DNA of 24,183 nucleotides from an uncultured Oscillospiraceae bacterium. Its GTDB lineage: Bacteria; Bacillota; Clostridia; Oscillospirales; Oscillospiraceae. Location: contig CANQKJ010000008.1 of the NCBI GenBank assembly GCA_947624465.1, positions 1 to 24,183 on the forward strand. The letters run 5' to 3'. How positions within the stretch are numbered: position 1 is the first letter of the stretch; every line of letters starts with the position of its first letter. This document shows positions 8,381-16,509 of this stretch, piece by piece. Below the pieces are notes generated by a model. The model did not search any database and had not been told where the DNA came from. It saw nothing but the letters and a program-made list of their open reading frames with translations. The position numbers were made by a program, and so were the translations under genes.

Positions 8381-10495
8381 TTGCTGGAACTGATTTTTCA
8401 AGGCTTTCTCCAGTGGATCTATGATCTCATGGTGGAGATATGGGAGTTCTTCGCTGATTCGCTCATCGGCATAATGAGCATGGACTTTGCCTATCTGCGT
8501 GAGCATATGCCCGTCATCGACGCCATTCAGCAGAGTATGCTGGCCGTCGGCTGGGCGCTGCTGATCGGCAACCTTGTTTTCCAGGCTGCCAAAAGCATGA
8601 TGTCCGGCCTGGGATTTGAGGGCGAAGACCCCAAACTGCTCTTTATCAGGACATTTGTATTCTCATTCCTGCTTCTGGTCAGCCCGCAGATCTGTGAACT
8701 GTGCCTCAATATGACCTCTGCCGTCATTCAACTGGTGCAGATGCCCACCGCTGTAGAGGTGACCTTTTTCAATGAAAGTGCTTTTGATGGTATCGCCTGT
8801 GCGTGGCTGATCGTCATTATCTGCGGGTCGGTTATCATATTCAAATCCCTCAAGCTCATTCTGGAGATGGCGGAGCGGTACTTCATTTTGGCCGTACTCA
8901 CAATCACCGCACCGCTGGCATTCGGCGTGGGCGGCAGCAAGAACACCTCCGAGATCTTTACCGGCTGGTGCAGGATGTACGGGTCAATGTGTCTGCTGAT
9001 GGTCACCAATGTGATGTTCGTAAAGATGCTGTTTTCCGTGCTGTCCATCCACCCTGTCGGCATCGATGTTTTCCCGTGGATGGTACTTCTGCTCACCATT
9101 GTCAAGGTGGCAAAAAAAGCGGATGAGATCGTCACACGGATCGGGCTGAATCCCGCCATCACCGGCGGCGCCAGGACTTCGCTTCCCGGTATGCTGACCT
9201 ATACCGTCCTTCGGACGGCGGCAGCTCAGGTGACCAAGGCAGTCGGCGCGTCGTTGGGTGGCGGCAGCGGCGCCGGCGGAGGTAGTTCCCCCAGGACTAC
9301 TGGCCCGAGGACAAGAGGACCGAGCGGCGGCAAAGCAGGAGTTTTTTCGGGCGGAGCGCGGAACACACAGCAAAAGTCACAGTACACGCGGCAGCAGAAT
9401 TCCTCCAGAAATACCGATCAGCAGGCCAACAGCCAGCAGAGCAGTACTTATCAAAGCGACTTCCGGCAGCCTGTCACCGGGTCCAATACACAGCAGGCAA
9501 CGCACACGGGCGCTCAGAATACGGCATATTCCGAGACAAAGCAGTCCTCGCCTAATTCAGGAGTGCAGGGGAGTACTCGCGCCGAAACACAGCAAGCAGC
9601 AACACGCGACAGCATCCAAAACCATACCGCGCAGGCTCAAACTGTGGGGAATGCCACAAACAATGTAACACAGGCCGGTGGTCATCGGATCGTAAACAGC
9701 AGCAGGAAAAGCTCCGTGGTTCAGGGCATACACCGCTCTCCCACCTATGTCAGAAATGTCGCCGTGAATTCCAATGGCCAAACCGACGCGATGAAGAGCG
9801 ACAGTTTTCGATCCAACCTTAATACTGGCGCAGTCGAAATCAGAGCGTCTACGGCAAAAGCCAAGGCGGGTAGGCAATCTGCCCGTAATCATGCAGATGT
9901 GAGTAATGGGAATCCTGCTCAGCCGCAAGGTCAGTCCCGGACTCGAACCCAGATGAGGTTTACGCACCGTCCGGCGAACAGTGTCCGTACACCCACGTCC
10001 GGCAAGAATGCAGTAAGCCGTTTTGATCCGGGTAATGTCACGGAAACACGATCCACGCAGGGCGTATCAAAGCAATCCCGGCACGGCAGGAATGTGGCAG
10101 TTCCCACTACCGCTGTTATCAAAGAACCACTTTCTGCCCCGGCGCGGCAGGGACCGCACAGGGCTGTATCTATCACGAAGAAGACTGTCCGAATCAACCC
10201 CGGCATGGCAGGAAACGCGCAGGGCAGACCGGGAGCGGGACAGGCAGGTCAGTCGGCGCGAGCAGCCGTTTTGCGGGCGGAAACAGAACTGCTGACGGAA
10301 AAGCGCCCCGGCATGGCAGAAACCCCCAAAAGTGGGACATCTATTCACGCAAAGCAAGCTGGCATGGCGGAACCCAGCGCCAAATTCCGGCGTGCAGCTT
10401 CCACCACTCCCACCCCGGCCATGAGAGGACCGCACCGGCAAACTGCGGACAAATCTACCAAGAGAGGAGGAAAGGAGAATGGCAGACAGCAATGA
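8381..10495 (+). CDS. VirB6/TrbL-like T4SS membrane protein with long disordered tail
   Basis: This 704-residue protein starts at TTG (8381), supported by a near-perfect AAAGGAGGT six bases upstream. Residues 1-265 form a polytopic membrane part: an amphipathic start, then about five or six helices, including WALLIGNLVFQAA, FVFSFLLLVS, WLIVIICGSVIIF, YFILAVLTITAPLAFGVGG and WMVLLLTIV. This matches the VirB6/TrbL-like channel subunits of clostridial ICEs. Residues about 280-704 are low complexity, rich in Gln, Ser, Thr, Asn and Arg, with recurring GPHR and GMA(G/E) pieces. No fold is recognisable there. This tail is much longer than the core needs, and its codons are more A-rich than those of the neighbours. 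The gene overlaps the NlpC gene by 17 bases. The VirB6-like call rests on topology and order; the tail's function is unknown. Confidence 0.75.
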   Translation: MLELIFQGFLQWIYDLMVEIWEFFADSLIGIMSMDFAYLREHMPVIDAIQQSMLAVGWALLIGNLVFQAAKSMMSGLGFEGEDPKLLFIRTFVFSFLLLVSPQICELCLNMTSAVIQLVQMPTAVEVTFFNESAFDGIACAWLIVIICGSVIIFKSLKLILEMAERYFILAVLTITAPLAFGVGGSKNTSEIFTGWCRMYGSMCLLMVTNVMFVKMLFSVLSIHPVGIDVFPWMVLLLTIVKVAKKADEIVTRIGLNPAITGGARTSLPGMLTYTVLRTAAAQVTKAVGASLGGGSGAGGGSSPRTTGPRTRGPSGGKAGVFSGGARNTQQKSQYTRQQNSSRNTDQQANSQQSSTYQSDFRQPVTGSNTQQATHTGAQNTAYSETKQSSPNSGVQGSTRAETQQAATRDSIQNHTAQAQTVGNATNNVTQAGGHRIVNSSRKSSVVQGIHRSPTYVRNVAVNSNGQTDAMKSDSFRSNLNTGAVEIRASTAKAKAGRQSARNHADVSNGNPAQPQGQSRTRTQMRFTHRPANSVRTPTSGKNAVSRFDPGNVTETRSTQGVSKQSRHGRNVAVPTTAVIKEPLSAPARQGPHRAVSITKKTVRINPGMAGNAQGRPGAGQAGQSARAAVLRAETELLTEKRPGMAETPKSGTSIHAKQAGMAEPSAKFRRAASTTPTPAMRGPHRQTADKSTKRGGKENGRQQ

Positions 10496-11834
10496 TTCCC
10501 GCGGAGGGCTGGAGACCGCCGCGAAAGCGGCGCGGCTGGCCCACGCGGCGGCCAATATCGCCAGAGGCGCGGCCCAGGGCGGCCTCTATGGGGCCGGTGC
10601 AGCGGCGGTAAAAGAGGCCACTCCCTTTCTGGTCAAGGTGATTGTCGGCATCATTGTTGTGGTGATTCTTGTGCCCATGCTGGTGTTCACCGCATTACCC
10701 AATATGTTTTTCGGCTATAAGTCCTCTGATGTAGAGGGCATTGCCAATATGACGATCCAGGCCAAAGAGGTGGGATACACCTATCTGACTCTGGACGATT
10801 TTGCGAATACGAACATCGACTCAATGGTCACCAGCATCGCGGCCCAGTATGAGGACGAGGGGATCGTCATTGATTACATCGAGGTCCACGGTTCTCTGGA
10901 GGAGGACGACCTGCTCTGGTTCATTGCCATCAACTCGGTGGCCCATCAGCAAGACCTTGACGTCATGACCGCTCAGGAAGTTCGCTCTTTCTTTATGTCC
11001 TGGCTGACCTTCACGCCGACTCTGGACTCGGAGGATACCGGAGACGACGGAGTGAAGACCACGCTGAATATTGTGGTAGGCTGCCTGGATCATGAGGAAC
11101 TGATGGAACAGCTGGGTTTCGATGAAGATGGCCGGACCTGGGCCGGTGCGCTGTATGAGATCTTGTCCGAAAGCGGCGCGCTGGATCTGTACTCCCCCTA
11201 TTTTGAGGCGTACCAACCCGATCACAGCGGAGGAGGCCCGCTCCAGGGCGGAGACCGCTATGAGGGCGGCCACAGCAATGACATCGACATCTCTCAGTTT
11301 GTCAGCCCCGGCACCAAGAACAATCTGGATCTGGCAAACTACGCGCTTCAGGCGTGGCAGCACAACTGGGGCTACGTCTGGGGCACCTACGGCAACGTGC
11401 TGACAGAATCCCTGCTGGAATACAAAGTCGGCCAATACCCAGAGGGGGTCGGAGCTTATGAGGATTTTATCCGGGCCAACTGGCTTGGGCGGCGCTGTAC
11501 GGACTGCGTTGGCCTGATCAAAGGCTACGGCTGGCTGGATACCGGCACCCTGACAATGCGATACGGAACCAATGGGATGCCGGACTACGGGGCCAACACC
11601 ATGTTCCAGGCAGCCCAAAACGCCGGCGTCAGCGGCCGGGATTACGGTCCCATCTCCACCATGCCGGAGATCAAAGGACTTGCGGTCCGCATGGACGGTC
11701 ATGTGGGGGTCTACATAGGGGACGGTTATGTGATCGAGGCGGCCCAAACCAGCACAGGCGTTATACGCACCAAGCTGGCCGGCCGGGGCTGGACCCACTG
11801 GTACAAGATCCCGTACATCAGTTATATCGGGTGA
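10479..11834 (+). CDS. Membrane-anchored NlpC/P60-type cell-wall hydrolase (VirB1-like role)
   Basis: This is a 451-residue protein. An Ala/Gly-rich cytoplasmic start precedes one membrane helix (about residues 50-75, KVIVGIIVVVILVPMLVFTAL). A middle domain (about 90-250) follows, then a Gly-rich linker and a C-terminal NlpC/P60-like domain (about 285-451). That domain has DCVGLIKGY, with the likely nucleophile Cys343, and GHVGVYIGDG, with His408. These enzymes cut peptide bonds in peptidoglycan stems. In Gram-positive conjugation they open the wall for the channel, like the VirB1/TcpG class. Many ICE versions also have a lysozyme-like domain. I cannot confirm one in the middle region here. 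The ATG has GGAGG/AGGAG upstream. Its end overlaps the next gene's GTG (GTGA), indicating translational coupling. Confidence 0.82.
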   Translation: MADSNDSRGGLETAAKAARLAHAAANIARGAAQGGLYGAGAAAVKEATPFLVKVIVGIIVVVILVPMLVFTALPNMFFGYKSSDVEGIANMTIQAKEVGYTYLTLDDFANTNIDSMVTSIAAQYEDEGIVIDYIEVHGSLEEDDLLWFIAINSVAHQQDLDVMTAQEVRSFFMSWLTFTPTLDSEDTGDDGVKTTLNIVVGCLDHEELMEQLGFDEDGRTWAGALYEILSESGALDLYSPYFEAYQPDHSGGGPLQGGDRYEGGHSNDIDISQFVSPGTKNNLDLANYALQAWQHNWGYVWGTYGNVLTESLLEYKVGQYPEGVGAYEDFIRANWLGRRCTDCVGLIKGYGWLDTGTLTMRYGTNGMPDYGANTMFQAAQNAGVSGRDYGPISTMPEIKGLAVRMDGHVGVYIGDGYVIEAAQTSTGVIRTKLAGRGWTHWYKIPYISYIG

Positions 11835-12106
11835 GGCGGGCTGTGAAAGAGACGAATCTGCGGCGGCTGCGCCACCGATATGGTGTTGGTCTGCCCGAGC
11901 TGGCGCGGGCCGCCGGCCTGTCCAACCAGTACATCAGCCGGGCGGAACTTGGCAAGATTGCCGCTACCCCCCTGCTGGAAGTCCAGCTTTCCCGCGCTCT
12001 GAAAAGAATCATCGCCCTGCGGCGCGAAAACGCCGCAGGGCTGGAACAAGACTATCTGGCCTGCAGGGGGAAACTCCTGCTGGCCAGCGAGGAGGAGATC
12101 AAATGA
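11831..12106 (+). CDS. Small XRE-type helix-turn-helix protein inside the T4SS operon
   Basis: This 91-residue protein has a central Cro/CI-type helix-turn-helix: LRRLRHRYGVGLPELARAAG then LSNQYISRAELG, about residues 10-42. The C-terminal half is a helical, charged segment with LEQDYLACRGKLL. It starts at GTG, which overlaps the previous stop as GTGA. A second in-frame GTG at 11843 has GAGG six bases upstream and is an equally good or better start (MKETNLRR). Its end overlaps prgI by ATGA. XRE proteins bind short palindromic operators. Being embedded and coupled on both sides suggests its amount tracks T4SS synthesis, so it may feed back on the operon. No target site is identified. Confidence 0.75.
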   Translation: MRRAVKETNLRRLRHRYGVGLPELARAAGLSNQYISRAELGKIAATPLLEVQLSRALKRIIALRRENAAGLEQDYLACRGKLLLASEEEIK

Positions 12107-12411
12107 GCGGAGATACCTATTTCATCCCGGCGAACTTTACTGACGCGGGCCGTGTCCTTGGATTATTTGAGATCCGCAACGTGATAGAGGCCGTCCTTCT
12201 GACGATTCCCACCCTGTTTCTGTGTATATATCTGCTTCCCCTGCCCATGACTCCCAAGATCATTGTGACGTTTTCTGCCGTTGTTCCAATCGGAGGCTTT
12301 GGGCTTATGGGGATCGCTGATGAGAGCCTGTCCAAATGGCTGTACTGCTGGTGGCGTTGGCGCAGGGCACGACGGATCATATCGTATCGAGGGGAGGTCA
12401 AGAGTAAATGA
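12103..12411 (+). CDS. PrgI-family T4SS membrane protein
   Basis: This 102-residue protein matches the PrgI family (VirB3-like) of Gram-positive conjugation systems. It has a short polar start (TYFIPANFTDAGRVLG) and two membrane helices (about residues 25-47 and 51-72, with the PLPMTPK turn between). A basic Trp/Arg-rich tail, WWRWRRARRIISYRGE, should face the cytoplasm. PrgI proteins sit in the membrane next to the VirB4 ATPase, and their genes almost always precede virB4. Here a TraC-like gene and a toxin-antitoxin cassette come between. The ATG overlaps the previous stop (ATGA), and GGAGGAG lies just upstream. Its own TGA overlaps the next ATG. Confidence 0.85.
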   Translation: MSGDTYFIPANFTDAGRVLGLFEIRNVIEAVLLTIPTLFLCIYLLPLPMTPKIIVTFSAVVPIGGFGLMGIADESLSKWLYCWWRWRRARRIISYRGEVKSK

Positions 12412-13082
12412 ATCTAAAGAAACTGATATTCGGCAGCACAGAAAGTGGGTCAGCCAGAGGAAATGCCTATCAGGACAGTATTCAGGCGTGGCTTCCGATC
12501 AAAAACATTATCGGTGGTGTGATCGTCACCAAGGATAGCCGCTTCGTAAAGATTTTGGAGGTACTGCCGGTCAATATCTATCTGAAATCCGCTACGGACA
12601 GGCAGGCTATCATTGAGAACTTTGCCGCTTATCTCAAGATAGCGCCGGATAACCTTCAACTGGAGGTTCGTACCCTGCCCGCCGACACGGTTGCATATGT
12701 GGAGCGGATGAAGGCACGGCTGGTGGAGGAAGACAATGAACGCTGCCGGGAGATGATCGAGGACAACATTCGGGAGATCGGCGAAGGGGTCGCAAACGAC
12801 GCCCTGCGGCACCGATTCTTCCTGGTGTTTCAGTACGAGGAACGCATGAAAGCGAAGCAGCCCACTGTCCAGGCCATCGTCAGGCGGCTCAACGAGGAGG
12901 CGGACACCGCCCGCCGCTATCTGGATGCCTGCGAGCTGGAGGTGCTGGAACCCGGCTTTGCGGACGACTTTGCGCTGAATCTCCTGTACGAGATCATCAA
13001 CAAGAACACCGGTCGGCGGGTCAAACTGCCGGAGGGGGTGTTCGATATGACGACCGCCGTGCACGGTATCTATGAGGAATAG
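12408..13082 (+). CDS. TraC-like T4SS protein (VirB4 N-terminal-domain homologue without ATPase)
   Basis: This 224-residue cytoplasmic protein has no membrane helix and no Walker motifs. It begins MNLKKLIFGSTESGS, then IQAWLPIKNIIGGVIVTKDSRFVKILEVLPVN. That resembles the N-terminal, membrane-recruited domain of TraC/VirB4-type ATPases. The rest is mainly alpha-helical and charged. In related clostridial ICEs, as I recall, a TraC-domain protein of this size sits between PrgI and the VirB4 ATPase, so it is probably complete rather than a broken virB4. The virB4 gene downstream has its own N-terminal domain, which supports this. The start overlaps the prgI stop (ATGA), with GGGGAGG 10-16 bases upstream. 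A hairpin follows five bases after the stop. Confidence 0.7.
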   Translation: MNLKKLIFGSTESGSARGNAYQDSIQAWLPIKNIIGGVIVTKDSRFVKILEVLPVNIYLKSATDRQAIIENFAAYLKIAPDNLQLEVRTLPADTVAYVERMKARLVEEDNERCREMIEDNIREIGEGVANDALRHRFFLVFQYEERMKAKQPTVQAIVRRLNEEADTARRYLDACELEVLEPGFADDFALNLLYEIINKNTGRRVKLPEGVFDMTTAVHGIYEE

Positions 13083-13086
13083 AATA

Positions 13087-13109
13087 AGGGCACCGAATAA
13101 CGGTGCCCT
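13087..13109. terminator. Bidirectional hairpin between the T4SS block and hepT
   Basis: A perfect 9-bp stem AGGGCACCG/CGGTGCCCT (13087-13095, 13101-13109) has a 5-base loop. On the plus strand it follows the TraC-like stop at 13082. On the minus strand it overlaps the hepT stop codon (13108-13110). Flanking T-richness is modest on both sides (ATTCC on plus, TATTCTATTCC on minus). It probably ends the toxin-antitoxin transcript and may partly stop T4SS transcription before virB4. Confidence 0.6.
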
Positions 13110-13464
13110 ATTCCTGATCTTGGGTTATGAGTTGTTGATCGCAAAATTGCTTAAGCGTTGGAAGGTCGTTGACAGCGGTTACCCAAAGCCTGCGTCGGTC
13201 GATACTGCCATAGTCATGCACAACCAAATTCCGCATCCCACGAATTAGTTTCCATGGGATATCGGATTTAGTGGTATCTCGATATTCTTGGGATAGCTTC
13301 CCGGTGAGTTCTCCAATCTGTAGTACGCAAAACGCGACGGACTGCTGAAAGTCGATATCTCTATCGAACACCTCAAAAGAAGCTCCATAACGGTCAATGG
13401 TCTTTGCGACCTGTTCACAATAATCACGTATGTGAGTCAATCGCTGACGGTCAGGCAGCGTCAT
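13108..13464 (-). CDS. hepT: HepT-type HEPN ribonuclease toxin
   Basis: This is a 118-residue all-helical HEPN protein. Its active-site motif RNLVVHDY gives Arg78, His83 and Tyr85, matching the Rx4HxY signature of HepT toxins. Arg and His form the metal-independent RNase site at the dimer interface. In characterised pairs, MntA adds AMP to the Tyr and silences the toxin. Other family marks are the central VLQIGELTGKLS helix and the IPWKLIRGMRN segment. The start ATG overlaps the end of mntA by 14 bases, so the two are translationally coupled with the antitoxin first. The pair lies antisense to the T4SS genes and is visibly more AT-rich. All catalytic residues are intact. Confidence 0.9.
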   Translation of the reverse strand: MTLPDRQRLTHIRDYCEQVAKTIDRYGASFEVFDRDIDFQQSVAFCVLQIGELTGKLSQEYRDTTKSDIPWKLIRGMRNLVVHDYGSIDRRRLWVTAVNDLPTLKQFCDQQLITQDQE

Positions 13465-13777
13465 ACAGATTCACCTTCTCATCCCAAACGATTTTGCGAA
13501 ACATCAAGTCACTGGGATGCATTGGTTTCTGTTCCAGAGCTGATGTGGTGATCAAATCGACCTGCTTTCCCAACGCATCCTCAAAATCACAGCAAACAGC
13601 GGCAAGCTGCAGCAAGCTCTCTATCTCAGCACCGCTGGTATCTACCAACAAATCCACGTCACTGTCCTCATTTGCCTCACCCCGGGCATAGGATCCAAAG
13701 ACATAGACGGCTTTCAGATTGTAGCGCGCCGCAATGGGCACAATGATCTCCTTGATTTGATCCAACGTGTATACCAT
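13451..13777 (-). CDS. mntA: MntA-type nucleotidyltransferase antitoxin
   Basis: This 108-residue minimal nucleotidyltransferase carries the full motif: GSYARGE (Gly28-Ser29) and DSDVDLLVD (Asp40, Asp42), plus a later DLI strand for the third acidic residue. Known MntA proteins transfer AMP groups from ATP to the HepT tyrosine and so neutralise it. The ATG at 13777 is preceded by GGAGGT with a seven-base gap. A TTG at 13792 is in frame upstream but lies before the ribosome site, so I reject it. A consensus promoter (13806-13834) lies just upstream, and hepT follows with a 14-base overlap. The cassette has its own promoter and terminator, as expected for an inserted addiction module. Confidence 0.9.
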   Translation of the reverse strand: MVYTLDQIKEIIVPIAARYNLKAVYVFGSYARGEANEDSDVDLLVDTSGAEIESLLQLAAVCCDFEDALGKQVDLITTSALEQKPMHPSDLMFRKIVWDEKVNLYDAA

Positions 13778-13805
13778 GCGGTCCACCTCCAATCTTCATA
13801 ACCTT

Positions 13806-13834
13806 ATTATACGCAATTATCCCGGTAAAATCAA
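13806..13834 (-). promoter_or_regulatory. Sigma-A promoter of mntA-hepT
   Basis: On the minus strand, TTGATT (13829-13834), a 17-base spacer and TATAAT (13806-13811) form a near-consensus promoter pointing into mntA. The leader is short, and the mntA ribosome site GGAGGT lies at about 13785-13790. The promoter is antisense to the leader of virB4 and points away from it. I see no equally good plus-strand promoter for virB4 in 13778-13877. Confidence 0.75.
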
Positions 13835-13877
13835 GCAACAAACGCAAGTGTCTGTATGCAGAATAGGAGTGATTATA

Positions 13878-15839
13878 ATGCCAGTCAAATTATCTGGTCC
13901 GAAGAAAGGCAAGCGTCTCGCCGTCAAGCCAAAGGAACAGGGCGGGGAGCAAGCTGAGGCCAAAAAGTTTTCGCTGAAAAGACTCATCTTTGGCGAGGAC
14001 AAGCTGGACCTGTCCGAGCTGGAGTCCGGCGCCACTACGATCCTGGATATTCTGGCCCCCACCACCGTGGACACCAAGAGCCGGGACTATATTCTGGTGG
14101 ACGACGTCTACCATGCCTACCTTTACATTACGGGATATGGGTATGCTACTACGGTGGGTTCCTGCTGGCTGGCTCCGCTGGTGGAGGCCGGTGAGGGGGT
14201 CAGCCTCAGCTTCACCTTCCAGCGGCAGTCCAGGGAAAAGATCCTGTCCAAGATTTCGCAGACTACCATGCTCAACCGCAGCCGGATGCGGGATGTGGGC
14301 GACACCCGCCAGGATTATGAGGAATTGGACAGCGCCATCGCGTCCGGCCTGTATCTGAAGGACGCCATAAACCGCCAAGGTGAAGATTTCTACTATATGC
14401 ACACCCTCATCGAAGTAACTGCCAATGACCCGGAGACTCTGGAGCAGCGGGTGGCGGCGGTGGAGAAGCTGTGCGTGTCTGTGGATATGATCGCCCGCCG
14501 GTGCGACTACAAGAACGAGCAGGGCTTTCTCTCCGCCCTGCCCCTGCTGGGGCTGGACGCGGACATCGAGCGCAAGTCCCGGCGCAATGCGCTCACCAGC
14601 GGTGTGGCTGCAGCTTTCCCCTTCGCCAGCTATGAACTCAGTGACCGCAACGGCATCTTCCTGGGGCTGAATCTGTACAACCGCTCCCCGGTGTTCCTGG
14701 ATCCCTACGACGATTACAAGTACACCAACGGAAACTGGTGGATCGGCGGCTCCTCCGGCGCCGGCAAGACCTTCACCCTGCAATGCCTGGGCGGACGTCT
14801 GCGGCAACAGGGCCGCCGGGTCATTTTCATCGTTCCTCAGAAGGGACACGAGTTCCGGCCTCTGTGCGAGATGCTGGGCGGCCTCTATCTCCGCCTGTCT
14901 CCCTCCTCCAAGGACTGCCCCAACCTCATGGCCATCCGGCGGCGGTCGCTGGACAGCTACTCCGGTCTCCGCGGCCTGGCCGCCCGGGACGACTCTATCC
15001 TGGCGGACAAGATCTCCCGGCTCATCATCTGGTACTCCCTTCAAAAGCGGGATCTGACCGATGAGGACAAGAACTATCTGGACTCCTCCCTGGTGGAGTG
15101 CTACCGGCGGTACGGGATCACCTTTGACAACGACACCGTGACCGATGAAAACGGCAGCTTCCGGGAAATGCCCATCATCGCGGACTGGTATCAGGTCCTC
15201 CAGGAGAATCCGGAGACGAAGCACCTGGCCGTGGTGCTGGCCCGGTATGTGACCGGTTCCGCCGCCGCCATGGGCGCCCGCAACGATGTGGACACCGACA
15301 ACAAATACATCGTGCTGGACACCTCCGGTATGCCGGACGACCTTATGCTGCCCGGCATCTTCTGGGCCACCGACCTTGCCAACGACCTCATCATGGACGC
15401 CGGTAGGGAGCTGTCCGCGCTGATCGCCGACGAGCTGTGGAGCCTGGTGGGAGCCAACTCCAACCCGCTGGCCGCCGGCTTTGTGCAGGAGATGGTCAAA
15501 ACTATCCGCGGCCTTGGCGGTATCGCCATCACCTCCACCCAGGGGATGCAGGATATGTTCGGACTGGACGGCGGCAAGTACGGCAAGGGTATCCTGGACT
15601 CCAGCCGGATCAAGCTGGTCATGCAGATGGAGGAACAGGAGGCGCGGCTGATCCAGGGCGTATTGAATCTGTCCGAGGATGAGGTGCGGCAGATCACCCG
15701 GTTCTGCCGGGGCGAGGGTCTGTTGTGTATCGGCTATAACCATGTGCCGGTGGCCTTCCACGCTACCCAGAAGGAGTATGACGCCATCACCACCTCGCCC
15801 ACCGATCTGAGAGCCAGAAGAGAGGCGGCGAACGGATGA
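13878..15839 (+). CDS. VirB4-like conjugation ATPase
   Basis: This 653-residue cytoplasmic ATPase powers T4SS assembly and transfer. Residues about 25-60 (FSLKRLIFGEDKLDLSE) and the following 230 residues form the VirB4 N-terminal domain. Walker A is GGSSGAGKT (residues 290-298), and Walker B is LSALIADELW (Asp518-Glu519). The later ITSTQGMQDMF and FCRGEGLLCIG segments fit the RecA-like core. The set matches the CD1110-type VirB4 proteins of clostridial ICEs. I place the start at ATG 13878 because AGGAGT precedes it by seven bases. An open frame reaches back to 13767, but that part overlaps the mntA start and its promoter and has no ribosome site. The stop overlaps the next gene's ATG (ATGA). 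The gene is intact and not interrupted by the toxin cassette. Confidence 0.9.
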   Translation: MPVKLSGPKKGKRLAVKPKEQGGEQAEAKKFSLKRLIFGEDKLDLSELESGATTILDILAPTTVDTKSRDYILVDDVYHAYLYITGYGYATTVGSCWLAPLVEAGEGVSLSFTFQRQSREKILSKISQTTMLNRSRMRDVGDTRQDYEELDSAIASGLYLKDAINRQGEDFYYMHTLIEVTANDPETLEQRVAAVEKLCVSVDMIARRCDYKNEQGFLSALPLLGLDADIERKSRRNALTSGVAAAFPFASYELSDRNGIFLGLNLYNRSPVFLDPYDDYKYTNGNWWIGGSSGAGKTFTLQCLGGRLRQQGRRVIFIVPQKGHEFRPLCEMLGGLYLRLSPSSKDCPNLMAIRRRSLDSYSGLRGLAARDDSILADKISRLIIWYSLQKRDLTDEDKNYLDSSLVECYRRYGITFDNDTVTDENGSFREMPIIADWYQVLQENPETKHLAVVLARYVTGSAAAMGARNDVDTDNKYIVLDTSGMPDDLMLPGIFWATDLANDLIMDAGRELSALIADELWSLVGANSNPLAAGFVQEMVKTIRGLGGIAITSTQGMQDMFGLDGGKYGKGILDSSRIKLVMQMEEQEARLIQGVLNLSEDEVRQITRFCRGEGLLCIGYNHVPVAFHATQKEYDAITTSPTDLRARREAANG

Positions 15840-16489
15840 GTACGCTGAAGGAGAGCATGAGCGCCATCCAGTCCATGGTAGTGGACACCTACATTTCCGC
15901 CGGTGAACTGATTGCCGCCGAGGCCCAGGCGGATATGGATGCCGTAAGGAAGCAAAAACTGCTGGAGCAAACGGCGGATCAATATGAGCGGGCCTCGCTG
16001 GAAATCAGGCGGATCTGTGAAAGGCACGCTACCGGCGTGGGTGGCTATGGCAGGAAACCGGAGCTGCCCCCGGTCCGGACAGAGGGGTTTGCCGAGCGTA
16101 CCGGGCAGGGATGGCTCCACATCCAAATCAACACCCTGCTGCCCCACTGCCGGTTCTACGCGCCCACATGGCTTACTTCCACCATCACCCGCCTGCTGGA
16201 TAACTATAAGGGCGGTGCGGGCCGTCTGCCCTATTTCAACCGGGCCATGCTGGTCATCGACGAACACAGCAAGGTGGACGGCCGCCATATCTTTGACCAG
16301 GACAACAAGGGATGGAAGGCAGTGAGCAACGCCATCAAGGGCAGACTCATCCCGGACGACGACCAATATACCTTGTCCCTGGTGCTGCGCTCCACCAAAA
16401 GCGAGGGCGACGCCTGCCACATTTTCCTTATGGACGTGGCGGATGCGGCCCTCTATTTCTCCCTGTATCCGGGCGGCTATACCTGCTGA
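15836..16489 (+). CDS. Conserved ICE protein of unknown function, partner of VirB4
   Basis: This 217-residue soluble protein has no signal peptide or membrane helix. The first 70 residues are helical and Glu/Gln/Ala-rich (ELIAAEAQADMDAVRKQKLLE) and could form a coiled coil. The rest is a mixed alpha/beta domain with TGQGWLHIQINTLLPHC, FNRAMLVIDEHSKVDGR and IFLMDVADAALYFSLYPGGYTC. I believe it belongs to a family of unknown function common in clostridial ICEs (DUF6100-like, from memory). It has no recognisable catalytic motif. Its ATG overlaps the virB4 stop (ATGA), so the two are made together. An accessory role at the ATPase or in DNA processing is inference. Confidence 0.65.
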   Translation: MSTLKESMSAIQSMVVDTYISAGELIAAEAQADMDAVRKQKLLEQTADQYERASLEIRRICERHATGVGGYGRKPELPPVRTEGFAERTGQGWLHIQINTLLPHCRFYAPTWLTSTITRLLDNYKGGAGRLPYFNRAMLVIDEHSKVDGRHIFDQDNKGWKAVSNAIKGRLIPDDDQYTLSLVLRSTKSEGDACHIFLMDVADAALYFSLYPGGYTC

Positions 16490-16509
16490 TTTGCGAAAAA
16501 AAGTGATTG

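Noticed and set aside
13890..15761. A 623-codon minus-strand open frame opposite virB4
   Set aside because: It lies wholly opposite a clear ATPase gene, has no ribosome site or recognisable domain, and reflects GC-rich codon bias.
12408..15839. virB4 split in two by the HepT/MntA cassette
   Set aside because: The downstream gene has its own complete N-terminal domain, ribosome site and start. The upstream gene is a known separate type of TraC-like protein.
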